Assembly (NCBI GenBank): GCA_946811695.1 | Contig: OX328132.1 | Coordinates: 56,056,044-56,120,043, forward strand | Source of the DNA: Gonocerus acuteangulatus | Taxonomy: Eukaryota; Arthropoda; Insecta; Hemiptera; Coreidae | Length of the DNA: 64,000 nt | Direction of reading: 5' to 3' | Part shown: one piece after another, positions 35,701 through 46,005 of the stretch | Layout of the letters: every line of letters starts with the position of its first letter | Position numbering within the stretch: the stretch's first letter is position 1 | Program-made: the position numbers and the translations under genes | Notes under the pieces: generated by a model | What the model was told of the DNA's origin: nothing | Seen by the model: the letters and a program-made list of their open reading frames with translations, nothing else | The model's database searches: none

Positions 35701-35765
35701 TTTATAACTAGGCAATAAATTTCCACTTTATTAAAAGGTGCCATTTGTTTTTCTTTTTGTTTCAG

Positions 35766-35947
35766 ATTTCTCAACTTCTTGAAGACGTCCAGCGTTTGCA
35801 AAGCAGAATAGGAAAACTTCAAGAGAATTCTGCGAACCAAATTGCTAGATTGGAAGAAGAATTGGAGCACAAAAGACAACACATTTGTAGGTTAGAAGCT
35901 CGACTGGATGCACAAAAGGATTACAACGACTTAAAACGACAGTTGAG
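35766..35947 (+). CDS. ct: cut exon 2, coiled coil (LLEDVQRLQ block)
   Basis: The exon follows the acceptor tttttgtttcag and ends TTGAG|gtaaaa, leaving two bases (AG) to be completed by C of the next exon. It encodes about 60 residues of uninterrupted coiled coil: ISQLLEDVQRLQ, then ENSANQIARLEEELEHK, then RLEARLDAQKDYNDLKRQ. The block LLEDVQRLQ followed by LQENSANQI is one of the most conserved N-terminal stretches of CUX1 and Cut, where it mediates self-association and belongs to the part shared with the CASP splice form in vertebrates. An acceptor-proximal T-rich tract precedes it. Identity is secure. Confidence 0.95.
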
Positions 35948-36121
35948 GTAAAAAAAAAAAAACTTTCAAGAAAATTTCGATATTTAATTTATCCTGCGAG
36001 GAAACAAGTGGAACGGACCTTTTATATACAAAGATGATCTCATAAAGAGCTCTCAGTTCACATCCAAATATGTAAAATTACTTACCCGCATGAGTCGCGT
36101 AAGATAAGCAACGCCAGGCTA

Positions 36122-36124
<3 letters not shown>

Positions 36125-36180
<56 letters not shown>
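36125..36180. repeat. (TA)n tract in intron 2
   Basis: About 55 bases of pure TA between exons 2 and 3, without family A/B blocks. Confidence 0.9.
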
Positions 36181-36181
<1 letters not shown>

Positions 36182-36836
36182 CGGCTGGGTTTTTACCTTA
36201 CTGGACAGTCACTAAGGAGATGCTGATTCAAATCCACCTCCATGTGATTAGACGTTTTTCAGTGATTGGCTCGCTAAAATGTTTCCTACTTTACAATTCA
36301 TGTTTAAAAAAATGCAATCACTATAACTTTGCTAATGGTTATTAAAGACTATGTGACGTATTGAGAGAGAGAAAAGGGCCGAATTGTTGAACAGTACTTG
36401 CATCGTGAGATGGAAAGCTTCTGATCAAGTCGTTTTTAACACATAAGATAAGGTAATAGGTAGTTTTTTTTATTTAATTTTAAATTTAAATAGCATCTAT
36501 TCGTTTAATGAGCATCTATAACTCGTGAATATTACACATTTTCTCTCATATTTCTCGCAGAGTAAAGAATGAGATGCTTAATTCTGTACATTACCTGCAC
36601 TTCGTTTCACTTGCGTGCTTCAGGGACTTTTTTTTTCTAATATTTGGACGTCAGGATATTTCCTACATTTAAAATATTACATCAAAAAACTACTGGCAGT
36701 CTCACATAAAAATCATTCTCATCGTAAAAAAGAATACAACTTAGCTAATTTGTTATTAAATAAGGAAGTTTAAGTTAATTGAAGAGCGTTCAATATCAAT
36801 TCCAATGTAAATTAAACAAATTTCTCTGTGTTCCAG

Positions 36837-36946
36837 CTGTTTGAGAAATTCAGAAGACGGTACGAAGTCAAGTGAGCAAGAAAGCAGTAAACCTTTAGCA
36901 GAGGGAACAGTTAAACCTTCGCCTGTAAATACATCAGAAGCCCAAG
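36837..36946 (+). CDS. ct: cut exon 3, Ser/Glu-rich linker
   Basis: A 110-base exon bounded by ctgtgttccag and CAAG|gtaaaa. With AG carried from exon 2 it reads SCLRNSEDGTKSSEQESS and then KPLAEGTVKPSPVNTSEAQ, leaving one G for the next exon. The segment is low in complexity, polar and probably disordered. It takes the place of the linker that follows the coiled coil in Cut proteins. It is supported by frame continuity and good splice sites more than by sequence conservation, so the boundaries are a little less sure than those of neighbouring exons. Confidence 0.82.
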
Positions 36947-37706
36947 GTAAAATACTTTCTTGAATTCTTATAATAAACTTAATTTAATAGCTTCGTTATT
37001 AACAAAATAAAATGCATCTTTAAAAAACCTCATGACAAAAAACAACTATATTCTAAATATCAGAAAAAAAATCTGACTCCAAACCATGTCTATTATGTAG
37101 GAGTATCAGAAATCTAGGGTATCATCAAGGGCGCATTTCGAATTTTGCCTGGGGTGAGTGTTGCAAGTAAAGCCCAACCTCCAATCGAATCTTTATCATT
37201 AACGAAATCGCACTTTCTTTCTTTATTCAAAAGTAATGTATAGGGTTTGGATGAGAAAACCAAAGATGACCGTTACTGAAGTAATACACACATAAGTGCG
37301 CATACACACCTCATCTTTCATTTGTCCAGCATGAATAGATTGCTTCAGAAATTGCTTAAATCTAGCTTCAGATTTTAGCGAAATAGTTAAAGATGTATAT
37401 GCCTCCAAAAAGGTATTATACTATGAAGATGCTATAGAACAATGCTGCTTCAACTTCGAGTTTATTTTCAGGATAATATCTGTGTAGTGCTGTTCGATTA
37501 ATGATTAGGAAGAAGTTTCAATGATCGATAAAGTCAAGAAAAGAAATTAAACGGAAATACTTTTTAAAGGGTAGAACTTAATTCATTTCCATAGTTAATT
37601 AAAAGTAATTATCTAACCAAAGATACACTTTTCCACCTTTTAGTCGATTAGAATGGAGTAGTTAAGTTTAAGAAACTAGATATTTAGATTTTTTTTTTCG
37701 TAACAG

Positions 37707-37838
37707 GAGAAGTACCAACCTTACATAATGTAGAAACATTTGGTTCATTTCTGGGAGAAGAAATTGTAGCCAATTGGCGCCGATCTCTTGAACGAACAAT
37801 TGGAGTGCCACCATCTTCTTGGAGTTCTCCTGAAGAAG
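37707..37838 (+). CDS. ct: cut exon 4, conserved FGSFLGEEIVANWRRSLER block
   Basis: A 132-base exon after the acceptor ttttttcgtaacag, ending GAAG|gtacta. It completes a Gly codon and encodes GEVPTLHNVETFGSFLGEE followed by IVANWRRSLERTIG and VPPSSWSSPEE. I recall a matching aromatic/arginine-rich block upstream of the first CUT domain in insect Cut (from memory, not checked here). The following intron is only 76 bases long, and reading through it keeps an open frame from 37788 into the next exon; this should not be taken for a separate gene. Confidence 0.88.
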
Positions 37839-37914
37839 GTACTAATCAAACAACACAAGAAGAAAATATTTAATGAAAAATCCTCAGTAATTCAAGTGAT
37901 ATTTTATGTTTTAG

Positions 37915-38257
37915 GTAAACCTAAGGTGGACGAAAGTAGAGAAAGAGAAGGAGAAAAATCTGGTTCACCAAACCGAGAACTTGTGAATGGATCATCAAGT
38001 CCTGCAACACAAGAGCAAGAACCAAGCAACCCAGTTTTACCAAACGGAATGTGTGGCTTAAATATAGGAATAAATAACAATGTATTGAGCAGTGGGGCTT
38101 CATTGAACCTGAATGATGTCATTAAAAGTCCTTTCAGGTTTGATGAAAGGTCCCCTTTTCGTTTCAATGAAGATCCTAGCTGTATGGTTGGAAGGTTTGG
38201 GGAATCATTGATACCCAAGGGTGACCCTATGGAAGCTAGGCTGCAAGAAATGTTAAG
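37915..38257 (+). CDS. ct: cut exon 5, linker before CUT1
   Basis: A 343-base exon (acceptor ttttatgttttag, donor TTAAG|gtgaat). It encodes a polar linker rich in Ser, Asn, Glu and Pro: GKPKVDESREREGEKSGS near the start, then NDVIKSPFRFDERSPFRFNE, where the short unit SPFRF(D/N)E is repeated twice in tandem, and finally DPMEARLQEMLR just before CUT1. The DP-x-EARLQEMLRYNMDKYA transition into the next exon is the usual Cut/CUX lead-in to the first CUT repeat. The antisense open frames over this exon are shadows. Confidence 0.93.
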
Positions 38258-38382
38258 GTGAATATATACATCATACCTATTTCATACTATTGGAAATACT
38301 TCTTTTCTAAAAAAATAATGAAAACAATTATATTACTTTTGCCAATGTGAGAATAATGAAGTTCTATTGTTCGTTAATGTAG

Positions 38383-38654
38383 GTACAATATGGATAAATA
38401 TGCCAATCAAAATCTGGACACACTTCATATAGCTCGTCGAGTAAGAGAATTACTTTCTATTCATAATGTCGGACAAAGGCTTTTTGCAAAATATGTCTTA
38501 GGATTATCCCAAGGAACTGTTTCTGAATTACTCTCAAAACCTAAACCATGGGATAAATTAACAGAAAAAGGCCGTGATTCCTACCGCAAAATGCATGCCT
38601 GGGCTTGTGATGACAATGCTGTGCTACTTCTAAAATCTCTTATCCCAAAGAAAG
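38383..38654 (+). CDS. ct: cut exon 6, CUT domain 1
   Basis: A 272-base exon (acceptor gttaatgtag, donor AAAG|gtatca) encoding the whole first CUT domain. After RYNMDKYANQNLDT it reads IARRVRELLSIHNVGQRLFA and then the signature LGLSQGTVSELLSKPKPW, followed by KLTEKGRDSYRKMHAW. CUT domains are helical DNA-binding modules; the LGLSQG(T/S)VS core and the KPW motif contact DNA or hold the fold. Compared with CUT2 and CUT3 of this protein it has GRDSYRKM where they have GREPFIRM, as is typical of CUT1, which cannot bind DNA well alone. Identity is certain. Confidence 0.97.
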
Positions 38655-38859
38655 GTATCATCCATCAATCATTCAATAAATTATCATGTATCTATAAAAA
38701 ATTATTTGAATGAAGACATGTTGATTTACTATACTTACTAATGTCCATGTGAGTGTGAGTGTCTCTGTGTCCACACAAGGGAACTAGAGATGAAAATAGA
38801 CTCTTGAGTTTATAGCTCTTAAGCCATCACTTGATTAGAAGAAGGTATTAGTACATAAT

Positions 38860-38879
38860 TTATATATATATATATATAT
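38860..38879. repeat. Short (TA)n next to the exon 7 acceptor
   Basis: Twenty bases of TA ending 13 bases before the exon 7 acceptor, inside the region normally occupied by the polypyrimidine tract. Confidence 0.85.
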
Positions 38880-38892
38880 TTTTATAATTCAG

Positions 38893-39056
38893 GAAAAGAT
38901 GGAACAGCCATGGGTGTCATGCCAAGAGGAACAGAATCGGATATGACTGAAGAAAGAATTGCCCATATTCTCAATGAAGCAAGCCAAATGATGAAGCCTC
39001 AGCAACAGGATGACACTCACAGTAATGATGACAGCAAATCCCCAAATCATCCCCAG
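38893..39056 (+). CDS. ct: cut exon 7, linker after CUT1
   Basis: A 164-base exon (acceptor ttataattcag, donor CCCCAG|gttaat). It encodes GKDGTAMGVMPRGTESDM, then TEERIAHILNEASQMMKPQQ, then a short polar tail. The TEE+IA-ILNEA+-M helix is the conserved element that follows CUT1 in Cut/CUX, corresponding to the repeated 'AI+SILEQA+REL' segments of vertebrate CUX1. A 20-base (TA)n tract ends 13 bases before its acceptor, unusually close to the splice site. Confidence 0.9.
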
Positions 39057-39177
39057 GTTAATATTTTAAACTGTTGAAAGTCGTAAAAGTAAAAACTAAG
39101 AACAAATAATAATTAGATATGTTTTGTTGATTAACCATTTATACAGTTTTTTTGTTTTGTCTTTTTAATATTAACAG

Positions 39178-39332
39178 AGTGCCGAATCCCCTCTTGGAAG
39201 AGATAATTCACAAACTCGCCGTTTAAAAAAATATGAGAATGATGACATTCCTCAAGAACAAGTGGTTAGAATATATCAAGAAGAATTAGCTAAAATAATG
39301 GGAAGGAGATTGGAAGATCAAAATTTCTCAGG
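39178..39332 (+). CDS. ct: cut exon 8, linker helix
   Basis: A 155-base exon. The acceptor is ttttaatattaacag; choosing the AG at 39176-39177 rather than the one two bases later keeps the frame. It encodes SAESPLGRDNSQTRRLKKYE and then DIPQEQVVRIYQEELAKIMG followed by RRLEDQNFSG. The second half, EQVVRIYQEELAKIM, is a conserved amphipathic helix found between CUT1 and CUT2 in insect Cut. The donor is CAGG|gtaagg, and two bases (GG) carry over. Confidence 0.9.
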
Positions 39333-39944
39333 GTAAGGCATACTTCTATTAATATATATAAACATAAGTTTGATTAAATTCATGAGCTGTCTAGAAACTT
39401 GGGGTAATATCCTATATACATCATATGAAGTAATTTAAGATCATCAAGAATGTATAAAAGGACATTGAGAACAAAATCAATGTGCAGTTAATTCTTAAAT
39501 TCTAATTATGTTGAAAATATTAACAATGATTAGATGTCTTTTTGTTTGTTTTATGGGAGTATAACAAAAATCAAATTAAAAACAGGAAAAAAAAAACAAA
39601 CAAACAAAACAACAACTTTATTCTGAGGATATCTCATCAAATACTACATTAATTATTTGTTTTTAAAAACGTAAAACAGATCAATGCAAATCAGGAATGA
39701 AATATTAAGTGTTTCAATTTTAGAATTAAAACGAAGTAGTGTCCTAGATAACTCATTCTACATAAATAATTATATTTTAAGAATAAAACTTCTTTATCAA
39801 AATATCTCATTGATACATTTAATAAATTAACCAGGAGTGTAACTTGGTTTACACTCTTGAAAACATGTTATGCCAATGTAGTCATGTACTCCATAATATA
39901 TATCAAAATGTTCTTAGTAGTTTAAAATTTCCAAACTTTTTCAG

Positions 39945-40234
39945 CCTAGTATTTCCTCACTTCTTGAGTGGAGGAAGTGGAGAAGATGTACGATTAGCAA
40001 TGGACGCTTATCATCGTGAACTTGCAAAACTGAATCCTAATGCTGGAGGCCTGCCACATCCACTTGCTGCTCTTCACGCTCAGAACATCTCTGCTGTGAA
40101 CAATGGTATCGCTCAGGATTTATCCTTACCAAAGCAAGTCAAACGAGAGAAAGCCTCAAATGAAGATGAAAAGAAAGAAGATGAAAGGCATGGAGGAAGT
40201 GCTTTTTCTCTTGTTAGACCAAAAGTTGAGCCTG
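39945..40234 (+). CDS. ct: cut exon 9, linker with DLSLPKQVKRE
   Basis: A 290-base exon (acceptor actttttcag, donor CCTG|gtaaat). It encodes GLVFPHFLSGGSGEDVRL, then AMDAYHRELAKLNPNAGG, then HPLAALHAQNISAVNNGIAQ and DLSLPKQVKREKASNED. The second helix, AYHRELAKL, resembles the helix of exon 8. The tetrapeptide VKRE (40138-40149) fits the SUMO acceptor pattern (hydrophobic-K-x-E), and DLS-L resembles the core of a CtBP-recruiting motif; both are inferences. The open frame visible from 39844 includes intron and is not the real exon start. Confidence 0.92.
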
Positions 40235-40474
40235 GTAAATACTTTGTTTTTACACCTTTGAATGAAATGTGTTGAATAAAACTATTCATACATACAGCAG
40301 AGTCAAAATGGCTATTTCCTAGGATGAATATTAGATATGTCTAGAAAACATAAATAAAATGTCCCCCCAAAATGTTCAATCCGGTTTCTTAAAAATAAAT
40401 GTTGTAAATAACCAAAAAAGTATTTATATATTGTTCCAATAAATTCTATTAAAAATCAAAAATTTAACATTTTT

Positions 40475-40476
<2 letters not shown>

Positions 40477-40517
<41 letters not shown>
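40477..40517. repeat. (TA)n abutting SINE S2
   Basis: About 40 bases of TA directly joined to the SINE head at 40521. Confidence 0.9.
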
Positions 40518-40519
<2 letters not shown>

Positions 40520-40520
40520 T

Positions 40521-40740
40521 GTCCCCATGGTCTAGTGGCTAACACCTTGGATTCTCATGTAGGAGATGAGTGTTCGAGTCCCACCTGCAGCAACAATGTT
40601 ATAGGAGGCGAGATTAGTAGTAGGACTAAAGACTTTATCTTCTAATGTCTTTGTTTGTGGGTTGGATTCAGGGTCCCAGACCATCTTAAGGCCGTTCCAG
40701 CCTTTAAATAATGCATTAATGAGAACTTGCAAAGGGGAAA
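40521..40740 (+). repeat. SINE S2 with Glu-like tRNA head
   Basis: A box TGGTCTAGTGG (40528-40538), B box GTTCGAGTC (40572-40580), then body blocks ACTAAAGACTTTATCTTCTA, ATGTCTTTGTTTGTGGGTTG, GGGTCCCAGACCATC and CCAGCCTTTAAATAATGCAT. It lies in the intron between cut exons 9 and 10. Confidence 0.8.
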
Positions 40741-40834
40741 ATCAGGCGGCCGGAGCATATCACTGACCGCACTATCTCCCTATTATGTATTTATATACCT
40801 CTACAGTATCTGGCCCTCTGGGTCCTTTTACATG

Positions 40835-40836
<2 letters not shown>

Positions 40837-40888
<52 letters not shown>

Positions 40889-40905
40889 ACACACACACAT
40901 ACTGT
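40837..40905. repeat. (TA)n with (CA)n tail
   Basis: About 50 bases of TA followed by a short ACACACACACAC run. Confidence 0.9.
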
Positions 40906-43249
40906 GAGTATAAAATATATACATTTAAACAATGAGCATAAAGTTTTAGCTAACATCTTATGTCCTAATGATGCTGTTATAATATTTAACAAATTTGTAG
41001 AAATGAAATTTTCTTTCCCCGACTAAACCATATAAATGGATAGTAAAACATTTTAAAACCCTAATTCTCAGATCAGTCATTATTAAAAATAAGTTATTGA
41101 AAACCAGTTGTCGACGCAATGAAAATTTCCTTTTTAACAGTTGAAACTCAGAAAATCTAACTAACACACCTACTGGAGATTTTTCGACCTCTAAAACAAA
41201 TTTATCATCAAAGCTTTGTACTAAAAAAAATTCGATTTTTAATATGTAATCAAAACATCTAATTTAAGATCACATATGTATAAAATATGAAAAATTTGTT
41301 AATTTCAAATAATATTTAACATATGAAATATAATCAAAAATTATTTCACTATATTTAAATGCTTGTTGTTTAGGAAAGCAAAATGCTTTAGTATACAAAA
41401 TGGTTGCAACAAAACAAATCGTGATATACTGTAATTCAAGCAAAATTAATTCCAAAATGCCATGACTCTATTGTATTTATTTTTATGAATACTCAATTAC
41501 AGAATTTTATGAAGAAATTTCTGCAGGCTATCAATTATGAACCATTTGAAAATAGTTTTATATTTAAAAATTCTTAAGAAAGAATAATTTTGCAAATAAA
41601 TGTTTTTTTTTTTTTTTTTTTATATTGAGACTCTTTTTCAAGACTTGCACTACTATTTATTCATTTTGTAGTTATATAGTTCTTAATATTACTCAAGAAT
41701 TTTGAAATGTTTATAGCACTCAAAGAAAGTTGGTGTTTAGTTAACTAGAATCTTCGAGCAATATTTCTTCAATCGTGTATAATTGTATTGTTAAATATTC
41801 ATTCATATAGCTATTCGAAAATTATACATTATTTTCTCAAAAATCATCACATGAAACACAAAATAAAGATAGAACTGAATAATAAACTCAAATTTAATTA
41901 TTTAAAAAAAAAATGTAATTTCCTTTTTCAAGCAATCATATAAAAGTCTTTCAATATTTACAGTGAATTAACAAAACTCATTGAAAGAAAATGTCCACTA
42001 TATGTTCAGACTTTGGTGATAAAACACCTGCTTAAGATGAGTTAATAGTACAAGGAAACTACTGTACTTTAAAATGTATTTTATTGTGCTATTAGAGAAC
42101 GGCAGCATAATTGATAAATCAATTGAAATTGGACTTTATCTAATTGGAACTTTTGTGAATTATCTTTTAAAACATAAAAGAAATACCTAAAGTGAATGTT
42201 TATATTTTATAGTGACCCAATATTTTTCAGGCGGAAGGTCACCAAAATATTTTAATGAAATAAAGAACAGACTAAGGGCAATTTTTAGGACCAATAATCA
42301 GAATAATTATCAGTTATTAATTATTATTATAATTATTATCTTATTATTCTGAGTAATTATTTTTCAATTATTACTCAGATGGAATAATTGAAAAATAAAT
42401 TAAAATTTAGAGAAACAAATTTGCTACAGTAAAAGTATACCAAATGAACCCCAGGATTTTAATAAATTTGACTCTAAAATATTTAAATTTAAATTGCTCT
42501 GGCTAATCATTCCATGAAATATAACCATGTATTCAACTTCACAAATCATAGAAAAGGAAAGAAACCTTACGAAGCGAAAAAGAAAAGAAAATATTCATAT
42601 TATAAAAAACAGATATTAAATATTTAAGTAGTGTATTTTGTAATTTGCTAAACAAAATTTAATTATTTTTTATTCGGTGGCAATATCTAAAAAAAATGTA
42701 TTTTATTATAATGGACTAATCTTTTTCTGGATGATCGATTTTTTATTTTTGGAATCTATTGATTTTACATGGCCATTGTATGGGAAGGTTTGCCTTAATA
42801 CAATTATGGTATATTTGGCATCTAAAGTGTGAAAAGTGTGAAAAATAAATTGAATTGACTTTGTTAATTATTTTTTGATGGCCTTTTGCCTGAAAAATAT
42901 TGGAGTAAAGTGAATGAAATATTCATAATATCAAAATTAAACAATACTTCGAATATACATGTAAATCTAAAATACAATTAGTCTTAAACTTCTCAAATTT
43001 TTTATTACAAAATGAATAAAAACGTCAAGTAGATGAACATATATACAACCACAATTTTGTGAGAATTTCTATTCCAACATGGACCAATAATAAGAGTTCT
43101 CAGCTTCCTCTGCATTGTTATTAAACTTACCATTAAATTTAATTTTAAAGAGTCATATTATCTTATAAATTGCTCTTTAAAAAAAATAAATAAATTCATA
43201 TTTGAATGATCTTTCTAGGGGTTTTATTAAATTTTTTTTTTTTAAAAAC
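40906..43249 (+). other. Intron sequence without recognised features
   Basis: Very AT-rich (long runs of A, T and TTATTA), with stops in all frames. No element ends, tRNA boxes or exons recognised. Confidence 0.5.
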
Positions 43250-43250
43250 G

Positions 43251-43796
43251 GGTACTTACGTATTAGCTTCACCTCAGGCTAGAGAAGTGGGTCTCGTTCA
43301 GTGATCTGGATCATCAGTGGAGGTACAGAAATCAATTGAAGTTGTGACAATATAGCAATGGCAAGACCGTTTATTAATATTAGCAATGAGTTGGCGTGAC
43401 TAGAGGTTCGATATAACCTTGAGGAAATGTGTAGGACTTATGTTAATGGCACAACTGCTATGCATTTCCGCTCACTTAAGGTTATATCGAAACTCTAGTT
43501 AGTCCAACTCATTGATAATATAGATCACTGGTTTTTCGGTTGAAAATGGGCCAATATGTAATTTAACATGGCTTCAAAAGAGTCTCTTTTCTCATTGCTA
43601 TTGTGTTGTCGCCATATGATCTCCACTAAATACAAGTGAATCGCGTTGAAAACAGCAAGTAAACATGACAGCTAATACAAACAACAGCCAATACCATAGG
43701 AAAACTGATAATGATTTCTGTGCCTATGCAGATGATCCAGATCACTGAACGAGACCAACTTCTCTAACCTAAAGTGAAGCTAATACGTAAGTACCA
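43251..43796. mobile_element. Foldback/MITE in the cut intron 9-10
   Basis: The left arm GGTACTTACGTATTAGCTTC .. GTCTCGTTCAGTGATCTGGATC (about 43251-43315) is inverted at 43732-43796 with few changes. A second, inner pair with GATATAACCTT (about 43370-43425 and 43463-43520) continues the stem, so most of the 546 bases can fold into one long hairpin. No coding capacity. It sits about 230 bases before exon 10. Confidence 0.85.
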
Positions 43797-44030
43797 AAAA
43801 AGTATTCATGTATAGTCAATATTAGTTGAGCGTTTGATTAAACAAAAATATGCCTAATGTTGGATTAAATAAAAAAATTAATCATGGTATCTTTAAAAAA
43901 TTAATTAGTTCACAGAAATATACTCATTGTTTTAAATAAGTACGCATATACTCCAATTTATAACTAATATTCTTATTAGTGGCCAATTCATAACTAATAT
44001 TTTTAATTTATAATGTGATGAAATTTACAG

Positions 44031-44266
44031 GATCCCCTCTGGGTCATGTAATTCTACCTCCGGAAGACCTTGGAACTGGTTCAGGTGCAGCTGCTGTGAG
44101 CCCTCTCCAAAGAATGGCTTCTATTACAAATGCTTTGATCTCACAACCTCCAGCTCAGCATCATCATTCACCTTCTCAAAGACCTCTTAAAGCCGTCCTG
44201 CCACCTATTACTCAACAGCAATTCGATCAATTCAATAATTTGAATACTGAAGAAATAGTACGAAAA
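44031..44266 (+). CDS. ct: cut exon 10, Pro/Gln-rich linker and start of CUT2
   Basis: A 236-base exon after a 3.8 kb intron (acceptor tgaaatttacag, donor CGAAAA|gtaaga). It encodes GSPLGHVILPPEDLGTGSG, then SPLQRMASITNALISQPP, a His/Gln/Pro stretch, then KAVLPPITQQQFDQFNNLNT and EEIVRKV. The 'PP(L/I)T-xxQ+-x+-x-LNTE-I+R+VK' arrangement is the standard lead-in to the second CUT domain (compare PPLTPEQYE... in vertebrates). CUT2 is split between this exon and the next by an intron of only 93 bases. Confidence 0.94.
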
Positions 44267-44359
44267 GTAAGAATACCAGCATAAAATTACTTAACTTAAA
44301 ATTCTGATTTTAATGCTCTTGCTAAGAACATAATATTTAAAATGATATTTCTTTCAAAG

Positions 44360-44618
44360 GTAAAAGAACAGTTAAGCCAGTTTTCAATAAGTCAACGATT
44401 ATTTGGTGAATCTGTACTTGGTCTATCACAAGGGAGTGTTTCTGACCTTTTGGCGAGGCCCAAGCCTTGGCACATGCTTACGCAGAAGGGAAGGGAACCT
44501 TTCATTCGGATGAAAATGTTTCTTGAAGATGAAAATGCAGTTCATAAGCTAGTAGCTTCACAATACAAAATCGCTCCAGAGAAGCTCATGCGAACAGGAG
44601 GCTATGGAATTAACCCAA
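44360..44618 (+). CDS. ct: cut exon 11, CUT domain 2
   Basis: A 259-base exon (acceptor atttctttcaaag, donor CCAA|gtgagt). It encodes [19 protein letters not shown], then [18 protein letters not shown], then [19 protein letters not shown] and a short tail ending in GGYGINPS. These are the diagnostic residues of a DNA-binding CUT repeat, including LSQGSVS and GREPFIRM. The apparent reading frame that continues past 44618 is intron. Identity is certain. Confidence 0.97.
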
Positions 44619-44709
44619 GTGAGTATGAGAACATTTATTATTTTTTGATTTATGCTCAATTATATTCATTAAATACATTTTAATTAAATTTGTCTTTTTT
44701 TTTTTAAAG

Positions 44710-45032
44710 GTGGAGGTCCACATAATAAGTCTATGGCTGCAAATTGTGGAAAATATGTAAATAATGAAGCCTTTCTACACAATCCAAATCTCCACATGCA
44801 ACATCCTACATCAGCTCCAGTTCCAGTTCCTCCACTCACTCCTCCAGATATAAAAAAGTCAGTGACACCTCAGCAATGCCAAACCCCAATGCAACAGTAT
44901 CCTGGGCTAAAAAATATGTCCCATGTTGCTCCATCTGTGTATGAAATGGCTGCATTAACTCAGGATTTGGATACACAGTCAATTACAACAAAGATTAAGG
45001 AAGCATTGCTAGCAAATAACATAGGACAAAAG
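44710..45032 (+). CDS. ct: cut exon 12, linker and first half of CUT3
   Basis: A 323-base exon (acceptor ttttttttttaaag, donor CAAAAG|gtgagt). It encodes a Pro-rich linker with PVPVPPLTPPDIKKSVTP, then VAPSVYEMAALTQDLDTQS, then ITTKIKEALLANNIGQK, the first helix of CUT3. 'VYEMAALT-x-DLDT--IT-+IKE-L--NNIGQ' matches the conserved CUT3 entry (vertebrate: [23 protein letters not shown]). The third CUT domain is thus interrupted after GQK by a 973-base intron that contains a truncated family B element. Confidence 0.95.
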
Positions 45033-45238
45033 GTGAGTGCATTTCCTGCATCGAAATTGTTCCCCTCTACTTAACTAAAAATTTTTTGCATAATTTTTTC
45101 TTGCTACGATACCATATTCCCCTTACTTAATTAACTTTCTTTAATAACTAAAATAATTAATATCTAACCTCTCATAAGTCATCCAAGAATTTATGTTGAT
45201 TTTAAACACTGTATAATTTGTTATTACATTCAAGCATT

Positions 45239-45755
45239 AAAATTCCGTCACGCAGGAGCTGCATAACTAAGCACTTTTGTCAGAATTTGGGTAGTGTAAA
45301 CTGCTTTCCAGAATAATTTGCTTAAAATATCCTATATAAATAAAATAAAATCATGATTAGTTCTCTTTTAATTTTGTAATGAATAACTGTTCGATTTTTA
45401 ATTTTGTAATTAATTTGTTTCCAGAGTTATGTTTATACATGGTACTAAACTACTTAATAAATACAAAAAAAAAATTCATGTTTTCGTCTTTTGATCTGAC
45501 GCAGGAACAGGATACAGTCCCCCTAGTGGTAGAAAGCGATCCTTGTGGTGGCATTGCGAACCTACATCTGGCGGGCTATTTATATTGAAAAATAGTACAA
45601 AGTAAACCCCCCTTCCCGATAGACTGATTTAGCTCATTTTTACAATAGTTCTTTCTCATGAGTTACCCACGATGTATACCACGTTTCGTTACAATACAGC
45701 AGAAATTACAACCGGTATGAGTATATTTGTAATTTGGGTCCAGAGTAAACTAAAA
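45239..45755 (-). mobile_element. Truncated family B element, copy B2, in cut intron 12
   Basis: From TTCCGTCACGCAGGAGCTGC and ATAACTAAGCACTTTT through GAACAGGATACAGTCCCCCT to the first 143-bp unit, ending at GGGTCCAGAGTAAAC. This is the 3' part of family B on the minus strand. The (TA)n module and the 5' hairpin are absent. It lies inside the intron that divides CUT3. Confidence 0.8.
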
Positions 45756-46005
45756 TTAAAATTAAAAAAATAACTGCAACTACTTATTTGCCTGTTTACT
45801 TTGACAAATATGGTTATTTTTGCTTCTTTCATATTCATATGACTCAAAACTCTCTATTAATAGAATAATCTAAATAAAAGTTTGTAATTTGTAAATGTAT
45901 AATAGCTGTATATAAATTACTCATAAAAGTAGCTTTTACTTCTTGATAATATTTAAAACAAAAATTCAGGAGCTATAATAGTAATGGCTTTTTAAAATGT
46001 TTTAG

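Larger units (their letters stand above)
4099..35765 (+). other. ct: 31.7 kb intron of cut
   Basis: Donor gtaaga at 4099, acceptor tttcag ending 35765. The phase-0 junction joins SAKDKE to ISQLLEDVQRLQ as in other Cut proteins, so the intron is real despite its length. It contains family A and B elements, both SINE bodies S1 and S2, S3 pieces, two DNA transposon families, foldbacks and three tandem arrays, listed separately. Stretches not listed (for example 5600-7700, 8100-9000, 19000-20500, 25760-27230) show nothing I recognise. Confidence 0.85.

Noticed and set aside
37788..37914. Extension of cut exon 5 to the left as a single exon or separate gene.
   Set aside because: The interval is a 76-base intron with good gtacta/tttag sites, and the exon 4 frame joins exon 5 precisely.
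39844..39944. Start of a new gene before exon 9.
   Set aside because: The open frame is intronic up to the tttttcag acceptor, and the joined frame from exon 8 enters at 39945.
42298..42390. TTATTATT/AATAATTA cluster as an inverted-repeat element.
   Set aside because: Simple AT-rich low complexity without defined arms or termini.
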